Program-made: the position numbers and the translations under genes | In this document: one piece after another, positions 9,551-18,950 of the stretch | Layout: every line of letters begins with the position of its first letter | Position numbering within the stretch: the stretch's first letter is position 1 | DNA from: an uncultured Oscillibacter sp. | GTDB taxonomy: Bacteria > Bacillota > Clostridia > Oscillospirales > Oscillospiraceae | Direction of reading: 5' to 3' | NCBI GenBank assembly: GCA_905200545.1 | Contig: CAJKKQ010000002.1 | Span: 1-64,000 of the forward strand | DNA: 64,000 nucleotides | The notes under the pieces: generated by a model | Databases searched by the model: none | Told to the model about the DNA's origin: nothing | Seen by the model: the letters and a program-made list of their open reading frames with translations, nothing else

Positions 9551-11298
9551 TTCGTTTCCTCCGCTTTCTTGAAAGTCGCTGCCTTGCTGCCCTTGGGCAC
9601 TTTGGAGCGGGGGGCCAGCAGCAGGTTGATGAGGCCGTTAAAGATGCCGATGAACACCAGCAGGATCACCACCATCATGGTGACGAAGGCCGCCGCCTGG
9701 GAGTATTTGGCCTGGTCAAAGAGCGTGTAGATCTTGCTGGTGACCAGGTTCCATCTGGGCGAAACCAGGAAGATCACGGCGCTGACGGCGGTAATGGCCT
9801 TCACGAAGGAGTACACGATGCCGGAGAAGAAGGCATTGCGCAGCATAGGCAGGGTGATGCGGCGGAAGGAATATCCGCTGCCGGCGCCCAGAATGGTGGA
9901 GGCCTCCTCAATGGAGTTGTCGATCTGCAGCAGCGTGGTGGTGCCGGACTCAATGGCCACCGGCATGTTGCGGAACACGAACACGATCACCAGGATGGTG
10001 GCCGTACCGGTGAGCACCAGCGGCTTGGTGTTGAAGGCCAGGATGTAGGCGATACCCAGCACGGTGCCGGGAACGGCGAACATCAGTACGGAGGACACTT
10101 CAATGAACCGCTTGCCGTAGTAATTGCGCTTGGCGGTGATATAGGCAATGACCATACCCAAAAGGCCGCCCAGCAGTGCGGCAATGAGGCCCAGGACCAT
10201 GGAGTTCTGCAGGCTGTCCCAGCCCTGCTCCAGGGCCTTGGCATACTGGCTGAGGGTCAGGGTGTAGTTATAGCCCCAGGTCTGGACAAAGGAGCCGAAG
10301 ACCACCGTGCCGTAGAAGAGGATGATCACGGCGGCCACCAGCATGCAGAAAATGAACAGCGGCCACTTGATGTGGGGCTCATCCATCATCTTGCGGGCCT
10401 GGGTGGGCTTGCCGGTGACGGTGACGAAGCTCTTTTTGTTGACCCAGTATTTATTGAGCAAAAAGGCCACCATGGCGGGCACCAGCATCAAAAGTGCCAG
10501 CACGGAGCCCTTGCGCATGTCGTATGTACCGTTGATGATCTGGTAGACCTCCACCGAGAGGGTGGTAAAATCGCCGCCGATGGTGGCGGGATTGGAGAAG
10601 TCCTCCAGAGACTGGATGAACACCAGCAGGCACCCGGAGATGATGCCCGGCAGAGACAGCGGGAAGGTCACCGTCCAGAAGGTGTGCCAGCGGCTGGCGC
10701 CCATGTTGCAGGCGGCATCCTCCACCGAGGCGTCAATGGAGGAGAGGATGCCGGAGAGGGTCATGTAGGCAATGGGGAAAAAGCTGATGACCTGCACCAC
10801 GATCAGGCTGCCCATGCCGTAGACATTGTTGTCGGTGATCCCCAGCAGGCTCTTGGTGATGAGGCCCTGCTTGCCGAAGAGGAAGATAATGGACAGCGAC
10901 AAAATGAAGGGCGGGGACAAAATGGGCAGCGTGGCGATGGTCTTGAGAAAGCCCTTGCAGGGCACATTGGTACGGGTGATGGTAAAGGCGAACACATAGC
11001 CGATGAAGGTGGCGATCACCGCCACCACCACGCCCAGTGCCATGGTTCTGCCAAAGGTCTTGAGATACCGGGACGAGGCAAACAGTTCCTGCATGGGGGC
11101 CAGGGAGAAGTTCCCCGCCTCATCCGTCAGGCTGAAAAGCAGGACTTTGCCCAGCGGGTAGATGACAAACAGCACCAGCAGCACAATGGTAGCCACCACA
11201 GCCAGCAGCAAAACAGGCTGGCGCAGGATCATCTTCGTCTCATTCCGCTTTTTCAAACGGACGGCGCTTTTACCGCCCGAACCGGAAGATTTTGCCAT
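9547..11298 (-). CDS. ABC transporter permease, fused two-domain (FbpB/AfuB type)
   Basis: 583 residues with two consecutive importer permease units, about 12 transmembrane helices. Each unit has an EAA-like loop touching the ATPase: ASVEDAACNMGASRWHTFW in the first and NSIEEASTILGAGSGYSFR in the second. The basic N-terminus (RLKKRNE) is cytoplasmic. ATG follows AGGAGG; the 3' end overlaps the ATPase start. Fusion of both permeases in one chain is usual for iron(III)/sugar-phosphate FbpB relatives. It forms the membrane channel of the importer encoded by this leftward operon. Confidence 0.9.
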   Translation of the reverse strand: MAKSSGSGGKSAVRLKKRNETKMILRQPVLLLAVVATIVLLVLFVIYPLGKVLLFSLTDEAGNFSLAPMQELFASSRYLKTFGRTMALGVVVAVIATFIGYVFAFTITRTNVPCKGFLKTIATLPILSPPFILSLSIIFLFGKQGLITKSLLGITDNNVYGMGSLIVVQVISFFPIAYMTLSGILSSIDASVEDAACNMGASRWHTFWTVTFPLSLPGIISGCLLVFIQSLEDFSNPATIGGDFTTLSVEVYQIINGTYDMRKGSVLALLMLVPAMVAFLLNKYWVNKKSFVTVTGKPTQARKMMDEPHIKWPLFIFCMLVAAVIILFYGTVVFGSFVQTWGYNYTLTLSQYAKALEQGWDSLQNSMVLGLIAALLGGLLGMVIAYITAKRNYYGKRFIEVSSVLMFAVPGTVLGIAYILAFNTKPLVLTGTATILVIVFVFRNMPVAIESGTTTLLQIDNSIEEASTILGAGSGYSFRRITLPMLRNAFFSGIVYSFVKAITAVSAVIFLVSPRWNLVTSKIYTLFDQAKYSQAAAFVTMMVVILLVFIGIFNGLINLLLAPRSKVPKGSKAATFKKAEETK

Positions 11299-11338
11299 TT
11301 GCGTTCCTCCTGGGTGTCATGGATTTCACTTGGAAAGG

Positions 11339-11366
11339 GGCCTTCCCCCCGTATGGGGGGAAGGCC
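11339..11366 (-). terminator. Stem-loop between binding protein and permease genes
   Basis: A 12-bp perfect stem (GGCCTTCCCCCC) around GTAT lies in the 89-bp gap after the binding-protein stop. No T-run follows, so it more likely stabilises the binder mRNA or partly attenuates, giving more binder than permease, as in many importers (inference). Confidence 0.6.
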
Positions 11367-11387
11367 GTCAAATGTTTGTGGACAGGC

Positions 11388-12470
11388 TTACTCCGCAGGC
11401 GCGCCGGCGATATTGGCCTCGAACTGCTCGGTGAAGGTGGTCTTGTTCTCCGCAGCCCAAACGGCGTCATAGTCGATAACGGCCACGGAATCCAGGGTCA
11501 CCAGGCCCTCGGCCACGGTGGACTTGGTATTGGTGGGGACGCGGAAGGAGTTGTTCTCCGCGTACAGGTTCTGACCGTCCGTGGAGCACATGAAGTCGAT
11601 GAACTTCTTGGCGTTCTCCTGCTGGTCGGCGGGGCCGCCCTTGATGAGGGCCATGGCGCCCACCTCGTAGCCGGTGCCGTCAGAGGGGAAGCTCAGCTCA
11701 ATGGGATAGCCCTCGGTGGTGGGCTGGAGGCCGTCGTGAGAGAAGGTCAGCGCAATGGCAGCCTCGCCCAGGGCCACGGCGTTGGGGGCAGCGGCACCGG
11801 ACTTGGTGTACTGGGACATGTTCTTATCCAGTTCCTTGAGGTAATCCCACACAGCGTCCTCGCCCTTGAGCTGGATCAGCGTGGCCAGCACGGTATAGGC
11901 AGTGCCGGAGGTGGCGGGGTGGGCCATGATGATCTGGCCCTCATACTTGGGATCCAGCAGGTCGTCCCAGCTGGTGGGATAGTCGTAGCCCTTGTCGGCG
12001 AACCACTCCTTGTTGCAGGCAAAGGCAATGGCGCCCACATAGATGGGGTTCCAGGTACCGGTGGGGTCGATGTAGGTCTCGGGGGTATTGCTCAGTTCCG
12101 GGGACTGGTAGGGCTCCAGCAGTCCCTGGTCCACGGCGGCGATGTAGTTATCCGTAGAACCGCCGAACATCAGCGCCGCCTGGGGATTCTCCTTCTCAGC
12201 GGCCACACGGGTCAGCATCTCGCCGGCAGAGAGGCGCAGAGCGTTGACCTTGATGCCGGTAGCCTCTTCAAAGGCATTGAAGTAGTAGGCCACCTCGGAT
12301 TCGGGGAAAGCGGTGTATACCGTCAGTTCACCGCTGCCGGAGGTCTCTTCGCCGCCGGATCCTTCGGATCCGGATCCGCCGGTGTCGGATCCGCCGCAGG
12401 CGGTGAGCAGCCCCAGCATCATCACGCCGGAGAGCAGCGCGCAGAGGAAACGCTTGGTGTTCTTTTTCAT
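11388..12470 (-). CDS. Lipoprotein substrate-binding protein, FbpA/AfuA family
   Basis: 360 residues from MKKNTKRFL, preceded by AAGAGG. Signal peptide with lipobox LTAC|GG (Cys near residue 22), then a Gly/Ser-rich tether, then a class II periplasmic-binding fold beginning LTVYTAFPESEVAYYFNAFE, typical of FbpA/FutA/AfuA and 2-aminoethylphosphonate binders. The stretch ALMFGGSTDNYIAA and the hinge-like IVDYDAVWA end match this cluster. Anchored on the outer face of the membrane, it feeds the permease-ATPase pair downstream. Ligand not identifiable from sequence alone; the adjacent sensor system may respond to the same ligand. Confidence 0.9.
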   Translation of the reverse strand: MKKNTKRFLCALLSGVMMLGLLTACGGSDTGGSGSEGSGGEETSGSGELTVYTAFPESEVAYYFNAFEEATGIKVNALRLSAGEMLTRVAAEKENPQAALMFGGSTDNYIAAVDQGLLEPYQSPELSNTPETYIDPTGTWNPIYVGAIAFACNKEWFADKGYDYPTSWDDLLDPKYEGQIIMAHPATSGTAYTVLATLIQLKGEDAVWDYLKELDKNMSQYTKSGAAAPNAVALGEAAIALTFSHDGLQPTTEGYPIELSFPSDGTGYEVGAMALIKGGPADQQENAKKFIDFMCSTDGQNLYAENNSFRVPTNTKSTVAEGLVTLDSVAVIDYDAVWAAENKTTFTEQFEANIAGAPAE

Positions 12471-12534
12471 GTCTTTACCTCTTTTCTTCCTTGAATTTAT
12501 CATTTTCCATGCAAGCATGGATCAGGATACCGTC

Positions 12535-13572
12535 TTATTTTTCCAGGCTGCACAGGGCCCAGATGGCGTTGTGGTCGGAAAGCTCGGCGCCTTCAAACCG
12601 CGCCAGGGCCCCGCCGGGCCGGGCAAAGGTGAAATCCTCCCGTGCCGTGGAAACCATATAGCTCTTCTCCGCCCGGACGCCCTTGAGCAAAATCCAGTCC
12701 AGCCGCAGCGGGAGGAAGTCTCCCCCCGGCAGGGGTTTGCGCCGGGTCATGCGGGGCTCCCGGGGCACGATGTGGTAGCCGTCCGCCGCCGCCATGGGCA
12801 GCAGGGGTTCGTAATCAAACACACCCTCCAGACAGCGTCGGCGCAGATCGGGGCTGGAGGCAATGGCGCCGATATCCTCCTTGTCCCGTCCGTCGAAGGT
12901 GTTGGTATTCAGATCCCCGCCCAGGATCAGGGGCATATCCGGCAGCTCCCGGCGCACCGCCTCCAGAATGGTCCGCATCTGGGCCTGGCGGCCCAGGCCG
13001 TCTGTGCGGTTTTCCAGGTGGATGGACACCGCGCCCAGCGGCGCGCCCCCCACCTCCAGCTGGGCAAAAACCGCCAGACGTCCGCCGATGCGCTTTTGCC
13101 GGTCAAAGTACCAGTTGTACTGCTCCGGCAGCCGGATGACCCCTGCCCGACGGATGGGCCAGCGGGAAAACACAGCGTTGCCGTGGAAGCCTTTGGCGTT
13201 TTCATCATTCACCAGTTCGATGAATTCCAGCCCCCAGGCATAGTTGAGCCCCAGGGCCTCCGCCAGCTCCCGGGCGGTATTGCGGTTGTCGGAACGGGCA
13301 CACCCGTCGTCCAGCTCATTGGCTAGGATCAGGTCGAAGGGCCGGATGGCCGGGCAGTCCTGCAAAAACTCCCGGATCTCCTCCAGATGGACGCCCCGCT
13401 CCATGTTGAACATCAGGACCCCCAAATGCGGCGGCACCCGCTCCGGCGGGGAGAGGAAATTGTCTGTCTCCGCCCTCCAAAACTGCGGGATCTTCTCCAT
13501 GACCTCCGCCTGGGTATGGGTATCCAGCAAAGCGCCCAGGCGCTTGCGCTCCTCCAGGATGATCCCCTCCAT
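12535..13572 (-). CDS. Endonuclease/exonuclease/phosphatase (EEP) family protein
   Basis: 345 residues from MEGIILEERKR (AAAGGAG 12 bases upstream; an ATG 66 bases further upstream lacks a site). EEP landmarks: Asn in LMFNMERG, metal-binding Glu in LANELDDG, catalytic His in IHLENRTDG, Asp-Asn pair in GGDLNTNTF and the terminal SDHNA. No signal peptide, so cytoplasmic. EEP enzymes cleave phosphodiesters in nucleic acids, inositol phosphates or sphingomyelin; which applies here is unknown. As first gene of the importer operon it may process a phosphorylated imported compound (inference). Confidence 0.8.
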   Translation of the reverse strand: MEGIILEERKRLGALLDTHTQAEVMEKIPQFWRAETDNFLSPPERVPPHLGVLMFNMERGVHLEEIREFLQDCPAIRPFDLILANELDDGCARSDNRNTARELAEALGLNYAWGLEFIELVNDENAKGFHGNAVFSRWPIRRAGVIRLPEQYNWYFDRQKRIGGRLAVFAQLEVGGAPLGAVSIHLENRTDGLGRQAQMRTILEAVRRELPDMPLILGGDLNTNTFDGRDKEDIGAIASSPDLRRRCLEGVFDYEPLLPMAAADGYHIVPREPRMTRRKPLPGGDFLPLRLDWILLKGVRAEKSYMVSTAREDFTFARPGGALARFEGAELSDHNAIWALCSLEK

Positions 13573-13791
13573 GTTTCCCCGCCACTCCTTTCGCTGCTTC
13601 GCCGTCAAGGCAGATTGCCGGGAACGGAATTCCTGCATTTTGCCTGCTGCTTTGAAAGCATTTCACAGGGGGAAATCCATTTCCTGTTCCCTTTTCCTCG
13701 TTTTTTCCATCCAGTTTCTGGATTCTTTAAACAGTTTTTAGTCAAACAGTCTAAAAAAATTGAAAAATATCTTTCTTTTCTGTTAAAATTG

Positions 13792-13819
13792 ATTATACCA
13801 GAAAAGGCGTGAAATGCAA
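13792..13819 (-). promoter_or_regulatory. Predicted promoter of the leftward importer operon
   Basis: On the minus strand TTGCAT, 16-bp spacer, TATAAT; about 220 bases upstream of the EEP gene. The AT-rich stretch 13,720-13,800 between the two divergent promoters is a likely regulator-binding zone. Confidence 0.65.
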
Positions 13820-13899
13820 GCAAAAATGCAAATGTCTGCGCTTTCATTCTGCGGGCGGCCTTTTTCCCCTGCTTTGGATTCTTTCCGCCCCACTGGGCA

Positions 13900-13928
13900 T
13901 TGAGGATTTGGACCGGCTATGTTAAACT
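13900..13928 (+). promoter_or_regulatory. Predicted promoter of the two-component operon
   Basis: TTGAGG, 17-bp spacer, TAAACT, ending about 55 bases before the TTG start of the sensor kinase. Confidence 0.45.
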
Positions 13929-13983
13929 TTAGATAAAGCAGTTTACCGCCGATCCGGCGGCAGGAGGATGCGGGGGGATCTTT

Positions 13984-15441
13984 TTGAACAGTCTGCTGAA
14001 CAAGTGGCACAATCTGTCCATCCGGGCCAAAAGCTTCTTTTTGGTGGGAGTCATGCTGGCCGTCATGTGGATTCTGGTGGCGCTGGTGCTGATTCAGTTT
14101 CAGTCTTTCAGCCGCAAATCCCATGTCATTATGAACGATTACAGCGATGTCACCGGCTTCCTGGATGCCTATTCCGAGGAAAACGTATGGCTGGAAGCCT
14201 ATATCCGTCCCTCCCTGGACGCAGGCGAGCACTACCGCAGGTGCATCAGCCAGACAGACCAGCACCTGGCCATGCTGGGCCCCCAGTGGAGCAGTCAGGC
14301 CAGCCAGGCCGAAAACGCCCTGCGGCACGCCATCGGCAACGCCATGGAGACCTACCGCACAGCCCAAGCCCGTTTTCTGACCCTGGATAAACAGACGCCG
14401 GAGTTCATCCAAGCGTATCTCTCCTTAAAAACACAGTCTGCCTACATAGACGGATACGCCCGGGAGCTGCTCTACACCCGGATGGCCCAGGGCAGCGCCC
14501 AATATCAGCAGGCAGAGGATGCCAATCTGCACAGCATGCGGATCTTTGTGCTGTACATGTTCTGCGCATCCCTGCTGCTGTTTTTGGTGCTGACGGTCTT
14601 TGCCCGCAGCATCCTGCGTCCCTTGATGGAACTCAGCCGGGCCGCCGCGGAGATCGGTGCGGGGCGCTATGACGCCCCTCCCCTGCCTGTCTGCGGCCAG
14701 GATGAGCTGGGCACCACCGCCCAGAGCTTTAATCTCATGCAATCCCAGATCCGCACCACCATCCAGGCCCTGGAACACCAGTCGGAAATGGAAAAGCATC
14801 TGCGGGAGACGGAGCAGCAGGCCGCCCAGATGCAGCGGGCCCTGCAGGAGGGGCGCTTTGCCCAGCTGCAAAGCCAGATCAACCCCCACTTCCTCTTCAA
14901 CACCCTCAGCACCATTGCCGCTCTGGCCCGGGAGGAGGGAGCTCCCCTCTCCGAAGATCTCATTCTCCGCCTTTCCAGCTTTTTCCGCTACTCCCTGGAA
15001 AGCGACGAGCGGACGGTGACGCTGGGCCGGGAAATCCAGCTGCTGAGGGACTATATGGAGCTGCAGGAGACCCGCTATGCCGGCCGTATCAAGATGGAGA
15101 TCCTCTCTCCGGATCCGTCTCTGGAAACCTGCACAGTCCCCAAATTCATTCTCCAGCCCCTGGTGGAAAACGCCATTCTCCACGGGCTTAAGCAGCGCAC
15201 CCAGGGCGGACACATCCGCGTCCGGGTTCGCCGGGGACGGCGGGGCGGGATCTGCGTCACCGTCACGGACAACGGCTGCGGATTTGACCCCAAACACCGT
15301 CCCCGGCAGAAGGAGCACCGATCCGTGGGCCTGCAGAATATTGCCGAGCGCATGGAGCTCTCCGGCGGAAGGCTGGACGTATTCAGCATTCCCGGATTGG
15401 GCACCACTGCCCGCATCACAGTAAAGGAGCACACAGCATGA
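13984..15441 (+). CDS. Sensor histidine kinase, YesM/LytS-like (His_kinase family)
   Basis: 485 residues, TTG start 7 bases after GGGGGG. Transmembrane helix about 17-38, extracellular sensor region about 40-180, second helix about 182-202, HAMP-like linker (RPLMELSRAAAEIGAGRY), a coiled coil, then the His_kinase motif LQSQINPHFLFNTLS carrying the phospho-accepting His, and an HATPase domain (LVENAILHGL, VTDNGCGFDP). This family pairs with AraC-type response regulators, and the stop overlaps the start of exactly such a gene (ATGA). It probably senses the ligand held by the DctP-like lipoprotein downstream or by the divergent importer binder. Confidence 0.9.
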   Translation: MNSLLNKWHNLSIRAKSFFLVGVMLAVMWILVALVLIQFQSFSRKSHVIMNDYSDVTGFLDAYSEENVWLEAYIRPSLDAGEHYRRCISQTDQHLAMLGPQWSSQASQAENALRHAIGNAMETYRTAQARFLTLDKQTPEFIQAYLSLKTQSAYIDGYARELLYTRMAQGSAQYQQAEDANLHSMRIFVLYMFCASLLLFLVLTVFARSILRPLMELSRAAAEIGAGRYDAPPLPVCGQDELGTTAQSFNLMQSQIRTTIQALEHQSEMEKHLRETEQQAAQMQRALQEGRFAQLQSQINPHFLFNTLSTIAALAREEGAPLSEDLILRLSSFFRYSLESDERTVTLGREIQLLRDYMELQETRYAGRIKMEILSPDPSLETCTVPKFILQPLVENAILHGLKQRTQGGHIRVRVRRGRRGGICVTVTDNGCGFDPKHRPRQKEHRSVGLQNIAERMELSGGRLDVFSIPGLGTTARITVKEHTA

Positions 15442-16154
15442 TCAAGATCCTGATTGCGGAAGATGAGGTCCGCAGCCGGACAGCCCTGGCTTCCCGCCTG
15501 CGGGAGATCCTGGGAGAGCAGTCCCTGATCGAGACCGCCTGTGACGGCAATGAGGCGATCCTCAAGGCCCGGCAGGTGGAGCCCCAGCTGATCCTCATGG
15601 ACATTGAAATGCCCCACAAAAACGGTCTGGAGGCCGCCGCCGTCATCAAGCAGCAGCTGCCCCAGACCCACATCGTATTTCTCACCGCCTATGACCGCTT
15701 TGACTATGCCGTGGGGGCCATGCGCTCCGGAGGGGAGGACTACCTGCTCAAGCCTCCGGCAGACGCGGAGCTGCGGGAGCTGGTGCAGAAATTTTTCAAG
15801 GTCTCCCCGGAGGCTTCCCGGGGCGCATCCTCCTTTGAAGCGGCTCTGTCCGTGTGGATCCGCAGCCATTACACTCAGGACGTGACCCTGGAGGAAGCCG
15901 CGGAGAGCATGGGAATGAGCCCGTTTTATTTTTCCAGGCAGGTGAAATCCGCCACCGGGAAAACCTTTCTGGAGTTCTTTACCCTCTACCGCATCGAGAT
16001 GGCCAAAAAGTGCCTGCTCTCCACGGAGATGCCTGTCAGTGAGGTGGGCCGCTCCGTGGGGTACGGAGACTCCAACTACTTTACCAAGGTCTTCAAGCGG
16101 GCTGTGGGCTGCACCCCCTCCGTATACCGCAGCCGGCAGCAGCCGGACAGTTGA
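15438..16154 (+). CDS. Response regulator with AraC-type DNA-binding domain (YesN-like)
   Basis: 238 residues. Receiver domain 1-120 with acidic pocket EDE near residue 8, phospho-acceptor Asp in LILMDIEMPHKNG, Thr/Ser in LTAYD and the Lys in LLKPP. Two helix-turn-helix units of an AraC/XylS domain follow (LEEAAESMGMSPFYFSRQVK and VSEVGRSVGYGDSNYFTKVFKRAVG). Translationally coupled to the kinase. Likely target: the divergent importer operon promoter region at 13.7-13.9 kb (inference). Confidence 0.93.
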   Translation: MIKILIAEDEVRSRTALASRLREILGEQSLIETACDGNEAILKARQVEPQLILMDIEMPHKNGLEAAAVIKQQLPQTHIVFLTAYDRFDYAVGAMRSGGEDYLLKPPADAELRELVQKFFKVSPEASRGASSFEAALSVWIRSHYTQDVTLEEAAESMGMSPFYFSRQVKSATGKTFLEFFTLYRIEMAKKCLLSTEMPVSEVGRSVGYGDSNYFTKVFKRAVGCTPSVYRSRQQPDS

Positions 16155-16200
16155 TCTGCTGCTTCCCAGCTTTTTTCCACGATTGATTTGAGGTGTCAAG

Positions 16201-17229
16201 ATGAAGAAAGTCATAGCCCTCCTCTCCGCTGCGCTGGTACCGCTGATCCTGGCCGCCTGTGCACTGGCTCCCGGCCAGGAGTCCTCCGCGGGGACCGGGG
16301 CCCAGACCGATACGGACCATGTGGTACTGCGACTGGCCAACAGCCACAATGCCCAGCATATCACCAGCCAGGCCTGCCAGATGTTTGCCGATCTGGTGGC
16401 GGAGCGGACCGACGGCCGTATCACCATCGAGTGTCATTTTGACGGCGAGTTGGGCGATGAGCGCTCCACCATCGAGCAGTGCCAGTTCGGAGGGGTGGAC
16501 TTCACCCGCGTGTCCTCCGGTGTCTCCGCCGAATTTGCGCCGCTGATGAACGCGCTGCAGATGCCCTATGAATATACCGATGTGGACCATCTTTTCCGGG
16601 TTCTGGACGGGGAGATCGGCCAGGAGGTCTTCGATACGTTCCGGGACAACGGCCTGGTAGGTATCACCTATCTGCACCCCGGTTTCCGCTGCTTCTTCAA
16701 CGCCAGGAAAGAGATCCGCACCCCCGCAGACATTTCCGGTATGAGGATCCGGGTCTCCGAGTCCGATCTGATGCTCAACATGATGGAATGCCTGGGAGCT
16801 ACCGGTGTGGGCCTGCCCTTCAACAGCACCTATTCCGCCATCCAGACCGGCATGGTGGACGGTGCCGAGAACAACATGACCTCCTATATCGAGATGTCCT
16901 TCTGGGAGGTGGCTCCCTACTGGACTTATGACAACCACTCCTTCATGCCCGACATGATCCTGGCCTCCAAGCAGACCATGGACAAGCTCTCCCCCCAGGA
17001 CCAGCAGATCATCTTTGACTGCGCCGGAGAGGCGGAGGTCTGGCACCGTGACGCCTGGGAGGAATCCGAGGCCAAAAATGCCGAGATCGCCCGGGAAAAA
17101 GGCTGCATCCTTACCACCCTCACCGACGACGAACTCCAGCAGTTCAAGGACGCCGTGGCCCCCATGTACGACTCTTTTTTAAATGAAGAGCAGGCGGCCA
17201 TTGTGGCGCGCGTCCAGGCTCTTGGCTGA
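16201..17229 (+). CDS. Orphan TRAP-type (DctP-family) solute-binding lipoprotein
   Basis: 342 residues: signal peptide with lipobox LAAC|AL, then a DctP/TAXI-like TRAP receptor fold (LRLANSHNAQH, GMRIRVSESDLMLNMMECLGA, STYSAIQTGMVDGAENN, the hinge region with the conserved carboxylate-binding Arg in MRIRV). TRAP transporters need DctQ and DctM membrane subunits, and neither is encoded within reach. It closes an operon with a sensor kinase and regulator. The likely role is therefore an extracytoplasmic accessory sensor that presents an organic acid to the kinase (inference), similar in logic to DctP-DctB-type sensing. Confidence 0.85.
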   Translation: MKKVIALLSAALVPLILAACALAPGQESSAGTGAQTDTDHVVLRLANSHNAQHITSQACQMFADLVAERTDGRITIECHFDGELGDERSTIEQCQFGGVDFTRVSSGVSAEFAPLMNALQMPYEYTDVDHLFRVLDGEIGQEVFDTFRDNGLVGITYLHPGFRCFFNARKEIRTPADISGMRIRVSESDLMLNMMECLGATGVGLPFNSTYSAIQTGMVDGAENNMTSYIEMSFWEVAPYWTYDNHSFMPDMILASKQTMDKLSPQDQQIIFDCAGEAEVWHRDAWEESEAKNAEIAREKGCILTTLTDDELQQFKDAVAPMYDSFLNEEQAAIVARVQALG

Positions 17230-17248
17230 ATCTTCATGGTTTTCATCT

Positions 17249-17287
17249 GCGTCCGGCTGCCTGAAAAACAGGCAGCCGGACGCTTTT
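17249..17287 (+). terminator. Rho-independent terminator after the DctP-like gene
   Basis: 15-bp perfect stem GCGTCCGGCTGCCTG with an AAAAA loop followed by TTTT. Confidence 0.92.
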
Positions 17288-17326
17288 GCCTTCTCCCCCT
17301 TAACGGACCATTGACAAGCCTCTTTC

Positions 17327-17355
17327 TTGACTTTACTCCCGTGTTTCTGTATGAT
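17327..17355 (+). promoter_or_regulatory. Predicted sigma-A promoter of the nucleoside-type ABC operon
   Basis: TTGACT, 17-bp spacer, TATGAT; about 72 bases before the ATPase ATG. No purine-riboswitch core was recognised in the short leader. Confidence 0.75.
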
Positions 17356-17426
17356 AGAGATGTAAAATTTTGTGCACTCCCAATGGTTTGCGCATTACGG
17401 AACCTGAAAGGAAAGGAGCCGGCCTG

Positions 17427-18935
17427 ATGGAAGAAATTCTGCGCATGGAACACATCACCAAGCGTTTTGGGGATGTCTACGCCAACCGGAACATCAATCT
17501 GGATGTACGCAAGGGCGAGGTACATACCCTGCTGGGCGAAAACGGCGCCGGAAAAAGCACGCTGATGAATGTGCTCTTCGGCCTCTACCAGCCCACGGAA
17601 GGCAACATCTATCTCCACGGCAAAAAAGTCCGCATTGACTCCCCCGCCCAGGCGGTAAAGCTGGGCATCGGCATGGTGCACCAGCACTTCATGCTGGTGG
17701 AGGCCATGACGGTCTTTGAGAACATCATTCTGGGCGACCGCAACGCCAAGGGCATCTTCATCAACAAGGAGGCCCGGAAAAAGGAGATTCTGGAGCTCTC
17801 GGAGCGCTACGGCCTGGACGTGGAGCTGGACAAGCCCATCACCGACATTGCCGTGGGTGCCCAGCAGCGGGTGGAGATCCTCAAGGCCCTCTACCGGGGC
17901 GCGGAGCTGCTGGTACTGGACGAGCCCTCCGCCGCCCTGACGGACATCGAGGTGGAAGGCCTCTTCGACATCATGCACAAGCTCACCAGCGAGGGCAAAA
18001 GCATCATCTTCATCAGCCATAAAATGCGGGAGGTGCTGCGCATCTCCGACCGCATCACCATTCTGCGCTCCGGTGAAACGGTATGTACCCTGGACCGGGA
18101 CGCCACCAACGGCGAAGAGCTGGCCAACCTGATGATCGGCCGGGAGCTGGCTCCCTCCCATTATGAAAAGGTGGAGCACCCCGGCGAGCCCGTGGTGGCC
18201 CTCACCAACGTGGACTACCACAAGGAGTCCAAGCACTCCGGCCTCAACGGCGTCTCCCTGACCGTGGGCCGGGGCGAGATCGTGGGCATCGCCGGCGTGG
18301 ACGGCAACGGCCAGAGCCAGCTGGCGCAGGTGGTCACCGGCGTGCTGACCCCGGACGCCGGCGAGGTGGATCTCAAGGGCTCCCAGGTGGCCCAGTTCAC
18401 CCCCAACGGCTTCATTCTGGAAAGCGTCTCCCACATTCCTGAGGACCGCAACAAGATGGGCCTCATCGGCAACATGTCCGTCAAGGACAACATCGTCCTC
18501 AAGTCCACGGACACGCCCCAGTTCTCCCACGCCAAGGGCTTCTTCCTCAAAAAGAAGGCCATTCGGGACTACGCCCTGAAAATGCAGGAGAAGTACGACA
18601 TCCGCTGTGCCTCCATCGAGCAGGAGGCCCGCAACCTCTCCGGCGGAAACCAGCAAAAGGTCATCCTGGCCCGGGAGCTGGAGGGCGATCCCGACCTGCT
18701 GGTGGCGGTTCACCCCACCCGGGGCCTGGATATCGGCGCCACCCGCTTCGTCCACGACACCATGATCCAGGCCCGGGAAAAGGGCTGCGGCGTACTGCTG
18801 ATCTCCGCGGACTTTGACGAAATCCTGGAGGTCTCCGACCGCATCGTGGTGATGTTTGAAGGCCAGGTCATGGGTGTGTTCCCCGGCAAGAACCCGCCCA
18901 TTTCTGAGATCAGCCTGGCTATGGCCGGCAAGTAA
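17427..18935 (+). CDS. Nucleoside-type ABC transporter, double ATPase subunit (NupA/YufO-like)
   Basis: 502 residues from MEEILRMEHIT, chosen because GAAAGGAG lies 8 bases upstream (an ATG 57 bases earlier has none). Two ATPase modules: the first with Walker A LGENGAGKST and Walker B LLVLDEPSAAL; the second with divergent Walker A GVDGNGQSQ, signature LSGGNQQK and HPTRGLDIGA. This degenerate second site is normal for CUT2/BMP importers (RbsA, YufO). First gene of a four-gene importer (ATPase, two permeases, BMP binder). Family substrates are purine/pyrimidine nucleosides. Confidence 0.93.
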   Translation: MEEILRMEHITKRFGDVYANRNINLDVRKGEVHTLLGENGAGKSTLMNVLFGLYQPTEGNIYLHGKKVRIDSPAQAVKLGIGMVHQHFMLVEAMTVFENIILGDRNAKGIFINKEARKKEILELSERYGLDVELDKPITDIAVGAQQRVEILKALYRGAELLVLDEPSAALTDIEVEGLFDIMHKLTSEGKSIIFISHKMREVLRISDRITILRSGETVCTLDRDATNGEELANLMIGRELAPSHYEKVEHPGEPVVALTNVDYHKESKHSGLNGVSLTVGRGEIVGIAGVDGNGQSQLAQVVTGVLTPDAGEVDLKGSQVAQFTPNGFILESVSHIPEDRNKMGLIGNMSVKDNIVLKSTDTPQFSHAKGFFLKKKAIRDYALKMQEKYDIRCASIEQEARNLSGGNQQKVILARELEGDPDLLVAVHPTRGLDIGATRFVHDTMIQAREKGCGVLLISADFDEILEVSDRIVVMFEGQVMGVFPGKNPPISEISLAMAGK

Positions 18936-18950
18936 GGAGGGAGACGGAAC

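Noticed and set aside
17356..17426. Purine riboswitch in the leader of the nucleoside-type operon
   Set aside because: Leader is only about 65 nt with no three-way junction or conserved core.
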